From positions 25,110,001-25,174,000 of the forward strand of contig OX579635.1 in assembly GCA_951230915.1 (NCBI GenBank): a stretch of DNA of 64,000 nucleotides, written 5' to 3'. Positions 1-13,063 of this stretch are shown piece by piece. The notes beneath the pieces are model-generated. The model searched no databases. It was not told the DNA's origin and saw only the letters and a program-made list of their open reading frames with translations. Source of the DNA: Antitrichia curtipendula. Taxonomy: Eukaryota; Streptophyta; Bryopsida; Hypnales; Leucodontaceae. Numbering within the stretch: position 1 is the stretch's first letter; the number at the start of each line of letters is the position of its first letter. Made by a program: the position numbers and the translations under genes.

Positions 1-121
1 TAGTGTAAAATTTTACAATTAGATATGAGGATAATTTTTTTTTAAACTTTTTTGCTCTTTGCAATAGAAATGGCACTTTTGAGTGTTTTTGATGAATTGG
101 TCTTGATACTTCAAGGGTTGA
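1..121 (+). repeat. Right end of a family B TTAA-type element
   Basis: The segment with the core TTGCTCTTTGCAATAGAA matches the right end of the complete family B element at 43734-44655. It ends in CAAGGGTTGA, a decayed version of the family end AGGGGTTAA. Only the right end lies in the window. Confidence 0.55.
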
Positions 122-832
122 TCCCTAAATTCCCATTGTCTTTTGGAAGGACAAATGATAATTTTTACAATTTTTTATGATCTCAATTTTGGGCCTCATT
201 TTTCAAATTTTATTTTAAGATTAAAATACACGTTCATTTTTTTCTTAATATAATTTTTATTTCAATCAATGCTTGGATGTACAAGTCGTACTACTTAAAC
301 CCAAATTAGTCAATCTCAAATTGCAAAAAAATACAATTTTTTTTTCTAATAATTTTTATTAAATTATGCTTTTCATATGTTATTCTTGTGTCTATATATA
401 AAACTTTAATTAATTCCAATTGGATTAGTGGTGTGAAAATTATGGAACATTTTGTATTATAGGCAATCAAAGCATTATCTTGAAGAAATAAAGGATTAGA
501 TTCATTCTTGAAATCAAATTTTACAATTAGAAATAAATAAAATTCTATAAGGTTAAGTGTGCTAGGTAAAACAATCCCACAATTGGGATTAGTGTATTTC
601 AATTCCATCAACAAGCTATGGAAGAGTTAGTTTTTCCTTCTTTCTCATATTAACTTCTAGTTAACAACTTTAAAAAAAATGAAAATCAACTTCATTCAAA
701 AAAAAATTCCAGAATATCAACTTAGTCCTTCAACATAAAAGAAATAAAAATCAAATCATTGTAGTCTTAGAATCTTAAGTTAAGAAGATTCAAAGTCTTA
801 TATTCTAGTCAAACAAGGTACAAAAATTAACA
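118..832 (+). repeat. Family B TTAA-type element, right-truncated
   Basis: It begins TTGATCCCTAAATTCCCATTGTC-like, followed by a long AT-rich body. It aligns by eye along its whole length with 43734-44400: the ATCTCAATTTTG block, the TTTTTATTTCAAT block, the TTGGGATTA..GTATTTCAATT block and the GTCAAACAAGGT block occur in the same order. The right end is missing. Its first four bases are also the last four of the preceding element. No coding potential is evident. Confidence 0.5.
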
Positions 833-866
833 TCTATAAGACAAATTAATAGATGAAATTTGTAGT

Positions 867-961
867 CCATGAAACAAAGTCCATGCATCCTTCCTTACAA
901 AGAGCTTTTCTAATTGTATCAAGAACGTGACTGGGGGACACAAAGTTCTGTTTATTTCACC
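867..961 (-). repeat. 95 bp dispersed repeat, copy 1
   Basis: This is one of three diverged copies, the others being at 38926-39020 (+) and 46771-46865 (-). Shared blocks read on the minus strand include GTGTCCC, TTCTTG, GAAAGCTCT-like, GGTGCA-like and CTTTGTTTC. The origin is not recognised. Confidence 0.45.
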
Positions 962-999
962 ATAACAAACAAGACAACAAATGAAACAAATAGCCTAAT

Positions 1000-1930
1000 C
1001 TAACCCTTAAAGGACCAAACTACATTTTTGGGGCAACATAGCAATTTTGGGTAGCTCACTACAAATGCAAAAAAAATTCTTTGAAATTTTCATACAACAT
1101 ATGCCCAAGGAGTAGCTTTAAGATCCAACAATTTTCTTAACTTTATACTACATGGTTAAAAATTATTGTATGATATTTAATTTTCAATGATTGGCGGGCA
1201 ATCTAAGCAACTAAAAGAAATTCTTAAAAAGTCACTTCTTAAAGAAATAAAAATTTAAAATTGTTTTTTTAGATTTACATATACGTGGAAAGTTTTTAAT
1301 CTTTCTATATTGATTAATGAGATGAAAGTTACTTGTGAATTTTAGTTTGCATGTAGATATGGAATCTCTATTCTAAAATAAAATTTGAAATCCTTTATTT
1401 AACTCAATTTTCAATATTTTTTGAAATAAATCAAAATCATAGGATGTAGATTGTTTATTACAACATTACAACCACTGGAATTGGCATTCAAGTCCATAAC
1501 TAAATTCTTATCAATTTAGTATTTTGAATCATTTTCTACTTCTTTCTACGTACTATTTTTTTTCTTATACATTGTACAATTCTAAATGATCTGAAATTTT
1601 TCAAGCATGTAGCCAACTTGCTTTGAAAAATGAATATGAAGAAGCACCACCATTTTGGCCATTTTTAAATATAAATGTGACCTTGTGAAGGGTAGCTACC
1701 TATTTTTTTGCAAGTCAAAAAAAATGTTTTTTGTCACTTCAAACACTAATATCTAGCAATCTACACAGTGAAACTTTCTGAAATTTTTCCACATCTTCTC
1801 AAACCAGTGTACTACAAGATTCTATGGTTATATATGTCCAAAAATGATTTTTTTCTTAAATTTGGTACTTGAAATGGCAGTTTTTTTAGCGTTATTGGTA
1901 AAAACCTAGTCAGAAACCTGTAGGGGTTAA
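1000..1930 (+). mobile_element. Family A TTAA-type non-autonomous element, copy 1
   Basis: The left end CTAACCCTTAAAGGACCAAA is a decayed form of the family end. The right end is TAGGGGTTAA. The interior matches the family A copies at 14551 and 34582, including AACATAGCAATTTTGGG, GCCCAAGGAGTAGCTTTAAG, GGCGGGCA and the terminal GTGAAAAC-like block. It is about 930 bp and has no ORF long enough for a transposase. Confidence 0.7.
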
Positions 1931-3930
1931 GGTATTGATTTCTAATAAACCATTATACAAATAAAAAATACCTCAGTGCAGATTGAGGATGACGGAATTT
2001 CCTGTAACTTATTTCTGTTTTTTGTATTCAACAATATCCGTTTATTCGCCTCCAATAATTGTGTTTTATAAGCCCGGAGCAAAAGTCAAAAGAACATAAC
2101 TACAGTTGTACTATCCATGAATTCATAAAAGTCTTGAAATAGAATTATTATATTTTTGTGGGTCCTTTACCAAAAAAAATTACGTTCTTGGCTGCATTCT
2201 GTTTTTTTTAAGGTGCCTAGTTTCTATAAGGCAATGAAGAAAAATAAATTACAAGTGCATCTGGATCCTAAGTTTGGATGGGGAGGGTAGCCTTGGTGGT
2301 GAGTGTGGGAGCAAATTTCCTTTCGGTTTGGTTTGTGTCACCCTCACAAATGACTTGGTGCTTGTCAGAAAAAAAAATCTCTCGTGAACTTCGTCTTTTC
2401 AAGATTATCCTAGATAGACGTTGCTTTGAGCCGTATGTAGATTGTCATGCCAACATACGTTGTATTTCTTCAAGCAAGGTGACACACATCATGAACGTTA
2501 AATTTTTAGTCCCTAAAAACAATTGTGTTTCTAGTGCACCAAATCTTATAAATAGCAACAACTCTAAGAACATCCCAAGCAAGATTTGAGGTGGGGAATT
2601 ACAAGGGTTATATCTAATTCTATTACATCTTCTAGAGCTGATACCAGGGATCAATTCTCTCCAGTCTATTCTACACAAGAGGTGCAAGACCTTTCTAACT
2701 CTTTCTATTCTTCTTCACCTATGTTGCACAAATTTGCACCCAAGGAGACAATGTTTTGGAGTACTTTTGATTTGCAATCCACAACATTTTGCAATTAGTG
2801 GGGAATCCAATGATCACACTCTAGTTGCTAGTTGGTGGTCCGCTTGAATTGACCTACTAAGCAAAAAATTGAAGTTTTCTTGGTTTCTAGTTATCCCATA
2901 TTGGCCCTTTTTTTTACTTTCTAAGAAAGTGTTATGATGATAATAGTTAAAATTTCGTGCAGCATTGCATTCATCCATCTTTTGGAACAAAAAACACTTT
3001 TCAATCATATTCATGCATTTTTCCATCCAAATTTGGCAGCTTCATCCATAATTGTAATAGAAATGGAAAAAAACTGGCTAAAAAATATTACTTTTATTTG
3101 GCAAAAAGTACATTTACTTTGAAATGGTGCAATCTTGTCCCATGATGCCAAAAATAAAAGGACTATCCCATGTGAAGTTGGTGTCTGCTTTGTATTTAGC
3201 TTTGGAGATGCTAACCTCCATCAATTTGATAAAGAATCTATTGAGTTTCGTTTAAAGCTCAAACTTTCTTGTTTGGATTTTGTAGTATTGTTGATTTTAT
3301 ATTGAAAAAGCCGCAACTACTGTAGTTAATGATTTTGTGACAAGGTTCAGTTGATGATCTTTCAAGTTATAGTTCAACTTTCATCCAATTAAAGGTAGGC
3401 ATACCCACTATGGATCCTCAATCCAATTGGATTCATGTGTATAATAATCCTACATTAATGTATAACTATGATAGATGGGGACATGACTGGAGTGAAGGTC
3501 CATAATGGGTATATAAAGTAGACATGCCTACAACTAAGCATGCCCCCAATATCGACGAGGAATCCAACTTCTTCCTACAATTCCCAACAAAGAGAGCATT
3601 GCTTTGTATAAAACGCCTGGTAGAAAATAAAAGATAAAGAGTCTCTAGAGTACAATTTGGATGAAGAATCTATAATCCATGATTATGCTTGGAACCCATC
3701 GTAATTCATTCAAGAACCTAATTCTTCCCAATAACTCACGTGCAAAATGAACATGAATCTTCATGGCGATAGTTTTACGAGTTAATCCTTCAGGGCTCTA
3801 ACATCCACATTATGGACAATGAACAGAGGGCTTCCAAGCGCTATTCTACCCAACTAACTTCTCATCCATCCAGTGTTACACCATGAATCATGAAAAAAGA
3901 CAACCTTCCGTATCAACCAATTTCATGAAA
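1931..3930. other. AT-rich intergenic DNA, nothing recognised
   Basis: The stretch includes two overlapping opposite-strand reading frames of about 80-100 codons around 2278-2687. They have no recognisable domain, no splice context and low-complexity composition, and I do not call them genes. A TATATAAAG string occurs near 3510 without an associated gene. Confidence 0.4.
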
Positions 3931-3959
3931 TTACAGTAAATGATATTTCTGTACAAAGA

Positions 3960-4700
3960 TATGTGCAGAAATTCTTTTAAAAAAAATGGAGGCGTTAAGG
4001 AGTTCAACAACACAACCAGACGTGTGAGCAAGCCCTGCCACAACCACAAGCCTTCTCAGCCCTGTCGCAATTCTGCACAGACGGAGTCCCTGACAGAGTC
4101 TCCATGAACCGACACTGCCAAAGAGAGAGAGACGACGCTTCGCCCCCAAAACACACGCTGATCCAGTCGTCGTTAACTTAGTCTTCCATTCGATCTGCCC
4201 TTCTCCTGCGAAGACGCCGCCGGTCTGACGACCTCTGCTAATTTTCCTGACCAAACAGACTACTGTAGTACTTCGCCCTGTTCCCAGGTTACGGAAGATC
4301 TCTCCGCTGGCTCACTCTTGCAATCAGACAGAGTGGAAGAGGAGAAGGAAGGAGATGAGGCTGCAATGGACCCATCCCTCCGTCCGTCCGTCATTGGCTT
4401 CCAAGAGACACTGCCTGTCTGTCTGGCTTCCAACAGCAGCCCAAACACGAAGTTAAGTTTCTGGAGTACGAGATCATAAACACCCGAGTGTGGTGTGCTA
4501 TTTCATCATAAGTCTAGTGCCGTCGCTGGAAGGAAGGAGAAGACTCCGTCACTGCGAAAGCCCGGACTTCACTCACTGGCTCGAATCTAAGCTTTAAGCT
4601 TTACATTACTCACAGAAAATCTCCGATACAGCCGACTACAGGCTTGGCAGAATGAAATCTTGGGACTTGGATCATTGGCAGATCACACAAATATTATCAT
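3960..4700. other. GC-richer island, no assignable gene
   Basis: Composition shifts from AT-rich to a mixed, gene-like or UTR-like sequence with CTCCGTCCGTCCGTC and AGAGAGAGAGACGACG stretches. Frames on the minus strand (3931-4254 and 4260-4448) are open but encode nothing recognisable. It could be a promoter or UTR, a non-coding transcript, or a decayed gene. Confidence 0.35.
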
Positions 4701-5617
4701 CTGTTTCTTTTCCTCTCTTCTAAGGTACCTAAATTTCTGTTCCGCAAAGTGTATGTTTTTTAAAAAAGAAAAAGAAAAGGGGGGTGTCCCTCTCTGTTTT
4801 TTCCCTCTCTAACAGTGACTAACAAAACTTAGTGCAAACCTGAAATGTTTTCATTGAAACAACTATACCATAAAGCATCAATGGACAAAAGTCCAAAAGT
4901 AAATGTACAAAAGTTGTAGAGTGTGCGACATACTACACGTTGCAATGGAAGTTTGAAGACAAAGTTAGTTGTGATTTGGAAGAAAATTAATTTCAAAGTT
5001 AGATATGTCTAAAACTCGGTTTTGAATGTTCAATGTGATTCGGAATTACTTTATCTTTTGTCATTTTTTTTTCTATGACTCTGGAAAAAAACACTTTTTG
5101 TGCCTTGGCATGTTGGTATACGTCATTTCATATTGTTGTGCACAAAAATGAAGGAAATTGACATTTATAGAATATAAAATATCAACAAGGTGATAAACAT
5201 GCAAATGATGTTGGTTCTCACAAATATTTGAATTTTATTTTGGAATTGAGAGCATAGGATAGCATTAGCATTGAATTTTAGAGAGTGTACAAGTTGCAAC
5301 ATGGACCATTGTTACGTCTTAATGCCCTTGCATTTGAAATATTTGTTGAAATAGACAATGCATTTAATTTACATTTAACAATCATTTAATGCATTTTTTG
5401 ATTCCATTTTTTGATTGAATACTAGATGCCGTGATGCATAAAATATATATAAAAAATCCAAAAAAATTTAATTATCACGGTCTGATTCATCAAAAAACTG
5501 AAAACTGTCAAAAATTACATTGACTTTCATAAAAATTTCAATTTTTTGATATATAATGTAAGGAAGAATAAGAGCCCCCACACCTTCCCTCTAAAACTAG
5601 CCAGGGTTGTAAGAAGA
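4701..5617. other. AT-rich intergenic DNA, nothing recognised
   Basis: There is no ORF above 60 codons with any recognisable product, and no clear repeat ends were seen. A purine-rich AAAAAAGAAAAAGAAAAGGG tract lies near 4760. Confidence 0.4.
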
Positions 5618-6549
5618 TTAACTCCCAAGGTTTATTACTATGTTTTCACGAAAAATGTTCCAAAACTGCCATTTCTAGGAAAAGTGTCAAATTTTAGAAG
5701 AAAAAGCAACATTTTCGGACACATTTAACCATAGGATCATGTGGTTCGTTGATGTGGAAAAAATGTCAAAAATTTCCACCATGTAGATTGCAAGATATTA
5801 GTATTTGAAGTGATAAGAATCCATTTTTTGTCCTTGCAAAAAAACAAGTGGCTATACTTCACAAGGTCACATTTGTATGAAATTTTTTCAAAATGGTGGT
5901 GCTTCTTTGGATTCATCCTCCAAGGAAAGTTGTCTAGATGCTTGAAATTTTTTAAATCATTTGGAATTGTACAACATATAGGAAAAAATTAGGAAGTAAA
6001 AAGAAGCAGAGAATTATTTAAAATACAAAATTGTTAACTATTTATTTGTGGAATTGGAAAATGCCAATCCAATGGTTCTAATGTTCTAAGAAAAAATGTA
6101 CACCTCATGTTTTTATTTTTTTCTAGAAAAATTAAAAATTGAACTAAATAAAGGACTTCAAAATTTATTTGAGAACAAAGATTCCATAACCACCCGCAAT
6201 CTAAAACTCCTCATAACTTTCATCTCATCAATCAAATTGAAATTTAATCAAAGCTTTCCTTGTATATTTGAATCTAAAAAATCAATTTTAAAATTTTATT
6301 TCTTAAAAATATGATTTTTAAAGATGTTTTATTAGCTACCCGGATTGCCTGCTAAGAAATGAAAATTGCATATCATACAATAATTTCTTAATTCTATAGT
6401 CAAAAGTTATAAAATAATTTGGGCCTTGAAGCTACTCCTTGGACACATGCTATGTGAAGATTTCAAAGGAAAAAAATAAAAATTATGTCCATAGTGAAGT
6501 GCCAAATTGCTATGTTTATAAGAAATCTCATTCAATGCTTTAGGGTTTA
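5618..6549 (-). mobile_element. Family A TTAA-type element, degenerate copy
   Basis: This is the reverse orientation relative to the copies at 14551 and 34582. The left end is TTAACTCCCAAGG, followed by the block ACTATGTTTTCACG...CCAAAACTGCCATTTCTA. The other end is CTTTAGGGTTTA. Internal blocks (CCATAGGATC, TGGTGCTTCTTTGGATTCAT) align with the copy at 21704. It is about 930 bp and decayed at both ends. Confidence 0.6.
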
Positions 6550-6828
6550 TAGTAGAGGTATCTATTCATGATAACTTAAACATTTTAACATATATGAAAT
6601 GGGAAACTCATTGAAAAACTAAGATCAATGTGTGCAAACATAAGGATGAGGAAGAATGCAAAAGTAAACAAAAACAATTCTTAAGATTTAATATTTTATT
6701 CAATATAAATGTGGATTTTCAATGGGACCCATTTTGGTCTTATAGATTCACTTATTGTGGTTACCTTTGGCACTTCTCCCTAAGTAAGGAGGGAAGGGAG
6801 ATGAGTGGACGAGAGGTACATACAGAGA

Positions 6829-7670
6829 ATCCTTTTAAATGAGTACACTCAAAATTTCCATTTCTATCGCAAAGAGCTAAAAAAACTTTAATTTTTCTTT
6901 CATACCTAACTTTAGTATCTTGAACTAGATTTTGATTTCATAGATTGCAAGATATTTGCATTCAAAGTGAAGGAGAGAAGGGGGGTTGCACCTTACTTGA
7001 CTAGATGTTTTAGCTTTGAATCTTTTTAACTTAAAAAGTTTTGCACTATTGAATTTGATTCTCTAATTTTCTTTACTTGAAAGGTTGAATTGAAAGTCAA
7101 GGAAAAAAGTTTAAAAAGTACATTTAATTTTTGTTGTTAATAAAATTGTTAAATAAAAGTAAGTACAAAAATGAACAAAAAAAAAACCAATAATAGATTT
7201 GAGATGGAATTAAAACACAATAATCCCTACAATGAGACTATTCTAGCAAACAAATTTAACCCGTCTATATTTTAATTTTTTAAATTGTAAAAATTGCATT
7301 AAAAAAAAATTCTAGAAGCTATTTTTTTTTTAAAAAAAGGCTTAGATTGCCTAAACAAAATTGTGCATAACTTTCTCATCACTAGTCCAAATAGAATGAA
7401 TAAAAGCTTCATATATAGACCAAAATATTATATATATATATATATATATTCTTTGTGATTTCTTTGTACTCCCCCTTGAATATTTTTTTGGACTTAGGGT
7501 TGCATAATTTTGTTCCTAGGTACCAATTGAAATAAAAAATTATATCCCTAAGAAAAACAATGTGATTTCCTATATTCAATTTTTTTAAATCATGTTAAAA
7601 TTGAAGTCAAACAAGCTCACTTAAAATCCCAAGAGTCCCATGATAGAGACTTTGGGACTTTAGGGATTAA
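6829..7670 (-). mobile_element. Family B TTAA-type element, left-truncated
   Basis: The block CACTCAAAATTTCCATTTCTATCGC matches the start of the copy at 58715. The right end GGGACTTTAGGGATTAA carries the family TTAA terminus. An internal (TA)n tract lies at 7429-7449. The length is about 840 bp. Confidence 0.55.
7429..7449. repeat. (TA)n microsatellite
   Basis: About ten uninterrupted TA units within a family B element. Confidence 0.9.
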
Positions 7671-9874
7671 CATCAGAGGTTGAGAGGTTCCACTTTAGAT
7701 TAGTAGTACCACCCAAATAGACAAGTTGATACTCACATCAAACTTGAGAAAAAACATTGGTGAATATTTGTGCTAAAAGTTTATTTTTATACTTAGTTTC
7801 ATTGTTTTTGAAAACTAAAGTGTGTGAAATGTTTAGATAGTTTGTTACAACATTTCTTTCATTGGGATTATCATGTTTTAAGTCTTTATTAGATTAAATG
7901 CAGGATTAAATGGCAATTTTGTTTTTCCTAACCATCTTGTATATGTAGCCACGTAATAATAATTTAGCCAACATATGGACGTTGAGGACGTTTTGTGCCC
8001 ATTGGGTGATCAACTAAGTTTTGTGCATATTGAAGAATGGATGGTTTTCATCCAATTTTTGTGTGCAACTTTATCGATGCTATAGTCATATCATTTTGAT
8101 AAATTCAAGACGTTTTAGTTGTTTTTTAATTGTATATGGAAAGTCTATCAAAAAAATTGTATACAACCCAATGTATTTCAATAGATTGAGTGTTTTCCCC
8201 TTAAAACTTTGATTTTGATATTCAAAATAATATTTTTTGCTTTTGAACAAAATTAACAGATCGAAACCTTTAAATGAAGTTTTGATTCTACATAGAAATA
8301 TTGAAGTTTGAAGTTGAAGATCTATAATTCCATTTCTAAATATGAAGTGACATAGAAATTTTCTTTATACCACAATGCTCTACATTACATGTACCTTGAT
8401 TTTTTTTTAAACATATTACTTGAATATGATTTATAATTAATATAAACTTTTTCATTTTTTCTTCAAAAAATCATGGTACTCTCAGTACAAAAATTTGAAA
8501 TTTCTAGGACAAATATCAGACATGTGATTTAATCTCTAAAAAAATGAAAGTAAAAAAGTGCACTCATATATAGAGAAGAAATGAAGGATACAAAGTGAAG
8601 GAACTACCGAACTCAAAATAAAAACATCAAAATTCTCTATCCTTATGTTGTAAATAAAAGCTAAAAAGTCACATGTCCAGATTTTATTTTGGTAATAATT
8701 TAGTGCAACTAAAAAGTTGGAGAGAAAGTAAAAAGTTGAGAGAAATGTCTTGTTCAGCTGGCGGCAGACAGTAAAAGACGATTGAAACTGGAAGGACAAA
8801 TCCTTGGAATGTGTCCTTGTGTCTGTGAATTGTGATATTATCGAATCAGGCCTATTTTCGTACTGTGGAATAAGTTTAATGGTTGTTGGGTACACCTCAC
8901 CTTTCATTTTTAATGTGGCTCAAAGAAAGGTCACCGGCCAGTAAATACCACACACCCTGAATCAGGGTCAGATTTGTTAAAAAATCATTAGATATGGCAT
9001 CTAATGAAAATTTCAAAACTGATAAGATGACATAATTGAAGAGTCTAGAAAATATTAATGGAAATAATCTAAATTCATAAGAATTAAAGAATTTTGCAAA
9101 CAACATCCCCAGGAATAAATTACGACACTTCCCATATAAAAAATAGAGCTTATGATCAATTGTCACATTGAAACATTAGAGAATTTTTTAAATGAAATTT
9201 GAAGGAATACAGTTGCACATACTAAATAAAATACCACCAAAAATTAATTATTTTGTATAAGGTCTAATGATTCCCATCCCATAGTATAATACTTTGAAGT
9301 TTTCATATCATAGTGATGGCAGCTTATTATAACACTATAATACTAAAATTCCTTTGACATTTTCAGCTTTTCAAACGTGGTCATTTTTGTGTCAAGATTT
9401 TTCAATGATTTTGTTTTTGTTTTAACTATAACAATTCTAATTGTAAGATCTTAATCTCAACTTCATGTAGAGCACACAAAAACATTCCAAACTGAAATTC
9501 TCTACCATTTGGGAGATCTACAAGCTCAAAATAAATAGGGTTTTTTAGGAGGGGGGGGGGGGGGCACTCCATGATTGTGGGGATCTCAACTTTCAAAATT
9601 CATTGATAATTATATGATTTTGAATTTAGTTTGCATCTGTTAGTATGATATAAATGCTAGGGTTGGAAACTAGCATACCAAACATCAAAACTTGAATCCA
9701 CTGTGTGAAAAATAAATTAAACCTTGATTTATGCTATCCCTTTGAAAAAAATTAAAAAACCCAAAACATCAATAAATTCATCAAAAATGCTTTTGTCTAC
9801 AATCTAAATAGTAGATAATTGCATTGCAACTATAATAATTTATTTTTTTAAATTACAAAAAATGTTGTAAAGCA
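7671..9874. other. AT-rich intergenic DNA
   Basis: No gene is recognised. The minus-strand open frames at 8536-8907 and 8897-9166 overlap and encode hydrophobic, low-complexity sequence without a recognisable domain. A run of 14 G occurs at 9551-9564 just after AGGA. Confidence 0.4.
9551..9564. repeat. G14 homopolymer
   Basis: Fourteen consecutive G residues are read directly. Such a run is isolated in this AT-rich context and is also a place where assembly length errors are common. Confidence 0.9.
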
Positions 9875-10446
9875 TATTCCTTCCGTCCCAAAATGGTCTT
9901 TTTGTTGACAAAAAATGTTATGAATTAAGGCTAAAAATGAACTTTTTTAAATCCATCTTTTGTTGTAAGTAGAGTTTGGTGTATTCCTAGTGTCCTAGAA
10001 ATTTTGGATTTTGAAACCCTTTTCAATGTGTAGTTTTGGAGTATTGAGAAGTGGAATTTGGGGGGCATTTTCAAAGAGCACCAATGGACATTTAATTGTT
10101 GATTGTGAGGTGTCATCTTGTGGGTAGTTAGTATAGACCCAAGACCATTTGTAGACCTTTGTACCACCTCCCAAAGCTCAATCTCCTTCAATTGGGCAAC
10201 ACTGAAAGAGATGCAAAAAATAAAAACAAACAATGTTGATTGGTCCCTTCAATAATTTCATTGGGTTTTCAATTGCTGATTGTATGGATAGAGGGGAAAT
10301 TATTGCTCGAAGTAGTTTTCCTAATCCTCAATAGCAATCAAAAGCATAATTTGACCAATTTTCAATGTTACAAAGTGCAATAGGAATATCATTTTGGGAC
10401 AAAAAAATGAGTCTAATAGGAAGATTGTTTTGGGATAGAAGGAGTA
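9875..10446. mobile_element. Stowaway-like MITE (Tc1/mariner type)
   Basis: The left end is TA-TTCCTTCCGTCCCAAAATG. The right end, read as reverse complement, is TA-CTCCTTCTATCCCAAAAC. These are terminal inverted repeats next to a TA dinucleotide. The consensus CTCCCTCCGTCCCAAAA is typical of Stowaway-type MITEs in plants (established knowledge). The element is about 570 bp, large for a MITE. A minus-strand frame inside it (9931-10233) shows no transposase motif. Confidence 0.7.
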
Positions 10447-11654
10447 ATTTTTATGACCTATAAGATGATTTTGCATGCCATGCCCTCATGGAAAAATGAC
10501 TCATTCAAGTGTAAAAGAATTACCAGGTTGCAATTCTTCACAAGTCCTTCAATAATTGCAGAAATTAAAATTTTGAGTCTAAATTATTCAAAAATTCATT
10601 AGTAATTGCATCCCAACCCGCATATGCACACAAATTGTATATTTTGGATTTGCATAAAGAATGTGCATCCAAAAATATAAATTGTGCATACAAGCAAGTC
10701 AAAAGTCCAACCGTAGCTACTAAAAAAACTCAATGCTAAATCCTTTTTCCATTTAGAATCTGAAAAAATTACACATATAAATATATAGTGTATGCCAAGA
10801 GATTATTCCAAGGAGAGTCAAAGCTAGCAGACCCTTAAGGATAGGATAAAAATATTTTTTATCTTCTAATTCAAACACTATAATCATTGCAATCTATACA
10901 ATTGAAGTTTTTTAAAAACATTTCCATAGCATTTCAACATAAGTTTTTATTGTTGAATTTCACCTCTAAAAAGATTGTTTCCATTTGTTCAATGCACTAA
11001 AATATGATAGTTTTTAACAATTATGTACGAAATGTACTTTAGGTTCTTAGTAACTAAATTCTAAGACATTTTAGCTATAAATTTTTATGTTATATAGGAT
11101 AATGCATTAAAGAGGTGGTATACATACGTAGTGCATTTTAGCACTTTTGACTTTTTTATTCTAGAAACATGACTTGACAGTCAAATTGACTAGTTTTGCT
11201 TTTGAAAGACATTGACGTAATGAAAAAAAATTTAAGTCCAATTTCTACTCCATATAGAATATTAAACAAGTTTAGTAATTAATATTTTTATAGCTTTGAA
11301 GTTGAATGCATATTTCCATATTTTTGAATTATAAAAATATATCAAAATCTTGGTTTCTTGTATAATATTGTACGTGATGATACATACCAATAGTAAAAAT
11401 TCTCAAATTGTTCAAGGTATTTGTTCTTTGATATGAAATTTCTTCACTTTTAAGTTTCATTTTAAACTTCAATGAATTGCAAATGACATGTGATATCATC
11501 TCTAAAAAATAAAAATAAAAAATCCAATAATACATAGTAGGAAAATGAAGCATATAGGGTAATAGTTAAAATTTGAAGTTTGACTTCATGTTCACAATTT
11601 GAAACTTTTTAGGATGAAAATAAGATATAAAAACTTATGAACAATGGGTGAATA
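10447..11654. other. AT-rich intergenic DNA, nothing recognised
   Basis: No gene, repeat boundary or structured element could be supported in this stretch. Confidence 0.4.
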
Positions 11655-12635
11655 TTGACCCCTAAAGGACCGAATCGAATGATTGTTGAATGTACAGAGG
11701 TGATCTCGAGTAGGTGTGTGTGAAGTCATTTTTTAACAGTTGTTATTCAAATTTTGACACAAGATGTAAAAATGTCACACCTTAGTAGGAATATAAACTT
11801 GATTCCAGTCATGTGCCTAAATGAAAAGTTATGCCACCCTTAACCTTTTGAATAGCTTGGGCAACTTTGTGTAGCATGTGAACAACTCCCCTTGTAATTT
11901 TGAAATTTTATAGGTATAGAACTTACATGATATAGGATGCAATTGTAGAAAAAAAAGTTCATGGTATAAAAATCTCACTTTAGGAGGTTCAAGTTTGATT
12001 GCCCTATCAGATTCAATCAGGAAAAAATTTATAACTTCAAACATTATAATCTTTCAATCTGTATAGTCAAAGTTTATGAATTTTTTTCTACACATTTCCA
12101 TAATAGTCTACTACAAATTTATATATGGAAGGCAATCCATTCCTAATCACACCCCTAATCTGACCATGTAGACTGTTCTTTTTTTGTGCAGAAAGAAATG
12201 AGCAGTCGTTAATTATGGCACACTTCCTGGTGTGGTTGTGGCACATTATAGTTGACTACAAGACTTTCAATGTTGCAACCAATCCTTATTAGATTTTGCA
12301 ACCAGCCTTGGGTTGGAAATAGAAAGACCTATATGACTAGTATGGGTTGAATAGAATCTTTAGCTAAATTTTTTATGGTACTATGTTTTGAAAAAAAAAT
12401 CTGAAAAATTGTGGAATCCTTTTAAACTCTGTTTCTATGTATGAAACAAAATTCCTTCTCAAGCCCCTCGTGCTTTAGATTCACATAATTGCTTAAGTAG
12501 TCAGAAAAAGATTGGCTCCCTTAGTTGGATTTTGAAAAAAAAACTTTATTTTTTTGCATCTTTTTTTCATTGCCTTGAAAAGTGGCAATTTCTCAAAATT
12601 TGTGTCCAAAATGTACTTTGTCCTTTAGGGATTAA
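11655..12635. mobile_element. TTAA-type element with an unrelated interior (family C)
   Basis: The left end is TTGACCCCTAAAGGACC. The right end, reverse-complemented, is TTAATCCCTAAAGGACAAA. The ends match families A and B, but the roughly 980 bp interior lacks their diagnostic blocks (GGCGGGCA, GTGAAAACATAGTC, CTCTTTGCAATAGAA). No coding sequence is recognised. Confidence 0.55.
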
Positions 12636-13063
12636 CATGTCCTATATATGCCCAAATTTTATTTTTTCAATATTGAAATTTGAACATTTCTATGAGCAAT
12701 AGCATGTCTCACTTCAAAAACTAACTATTCAATACAAAAAGTCATTACAAAAACAAACAAATAACCTATACATATTTGGTTTTAATTAGGAGAATTTGAA
12801 ATTTGAAATTTAAAGGGCATAAACTAAAATATGAGTTATCGTTGTTGCCACCTCAAGCCCCATCAAGAGCAACGACAACTCATGTAAAAAGAAACAAGGT
12901 AAATACATCTAAAATTGTCGAAGTAAATAATTCAACATGGTTTCCATTATTATATTGAATATTTTTGTGGGGTCTTGCCGGGAGGGTTGCTATTATGTGA
13001 ACCTAGAATACTACACACCAATGTTATAAGTGAATATGCTATAAAAACTATTTATGATTATAG

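Noticed and set aside
2278..2687. Possible small genes of 80-103 codons
   Set aside because: Opposite-strand overlap, no domain, no splice or codon evidence.
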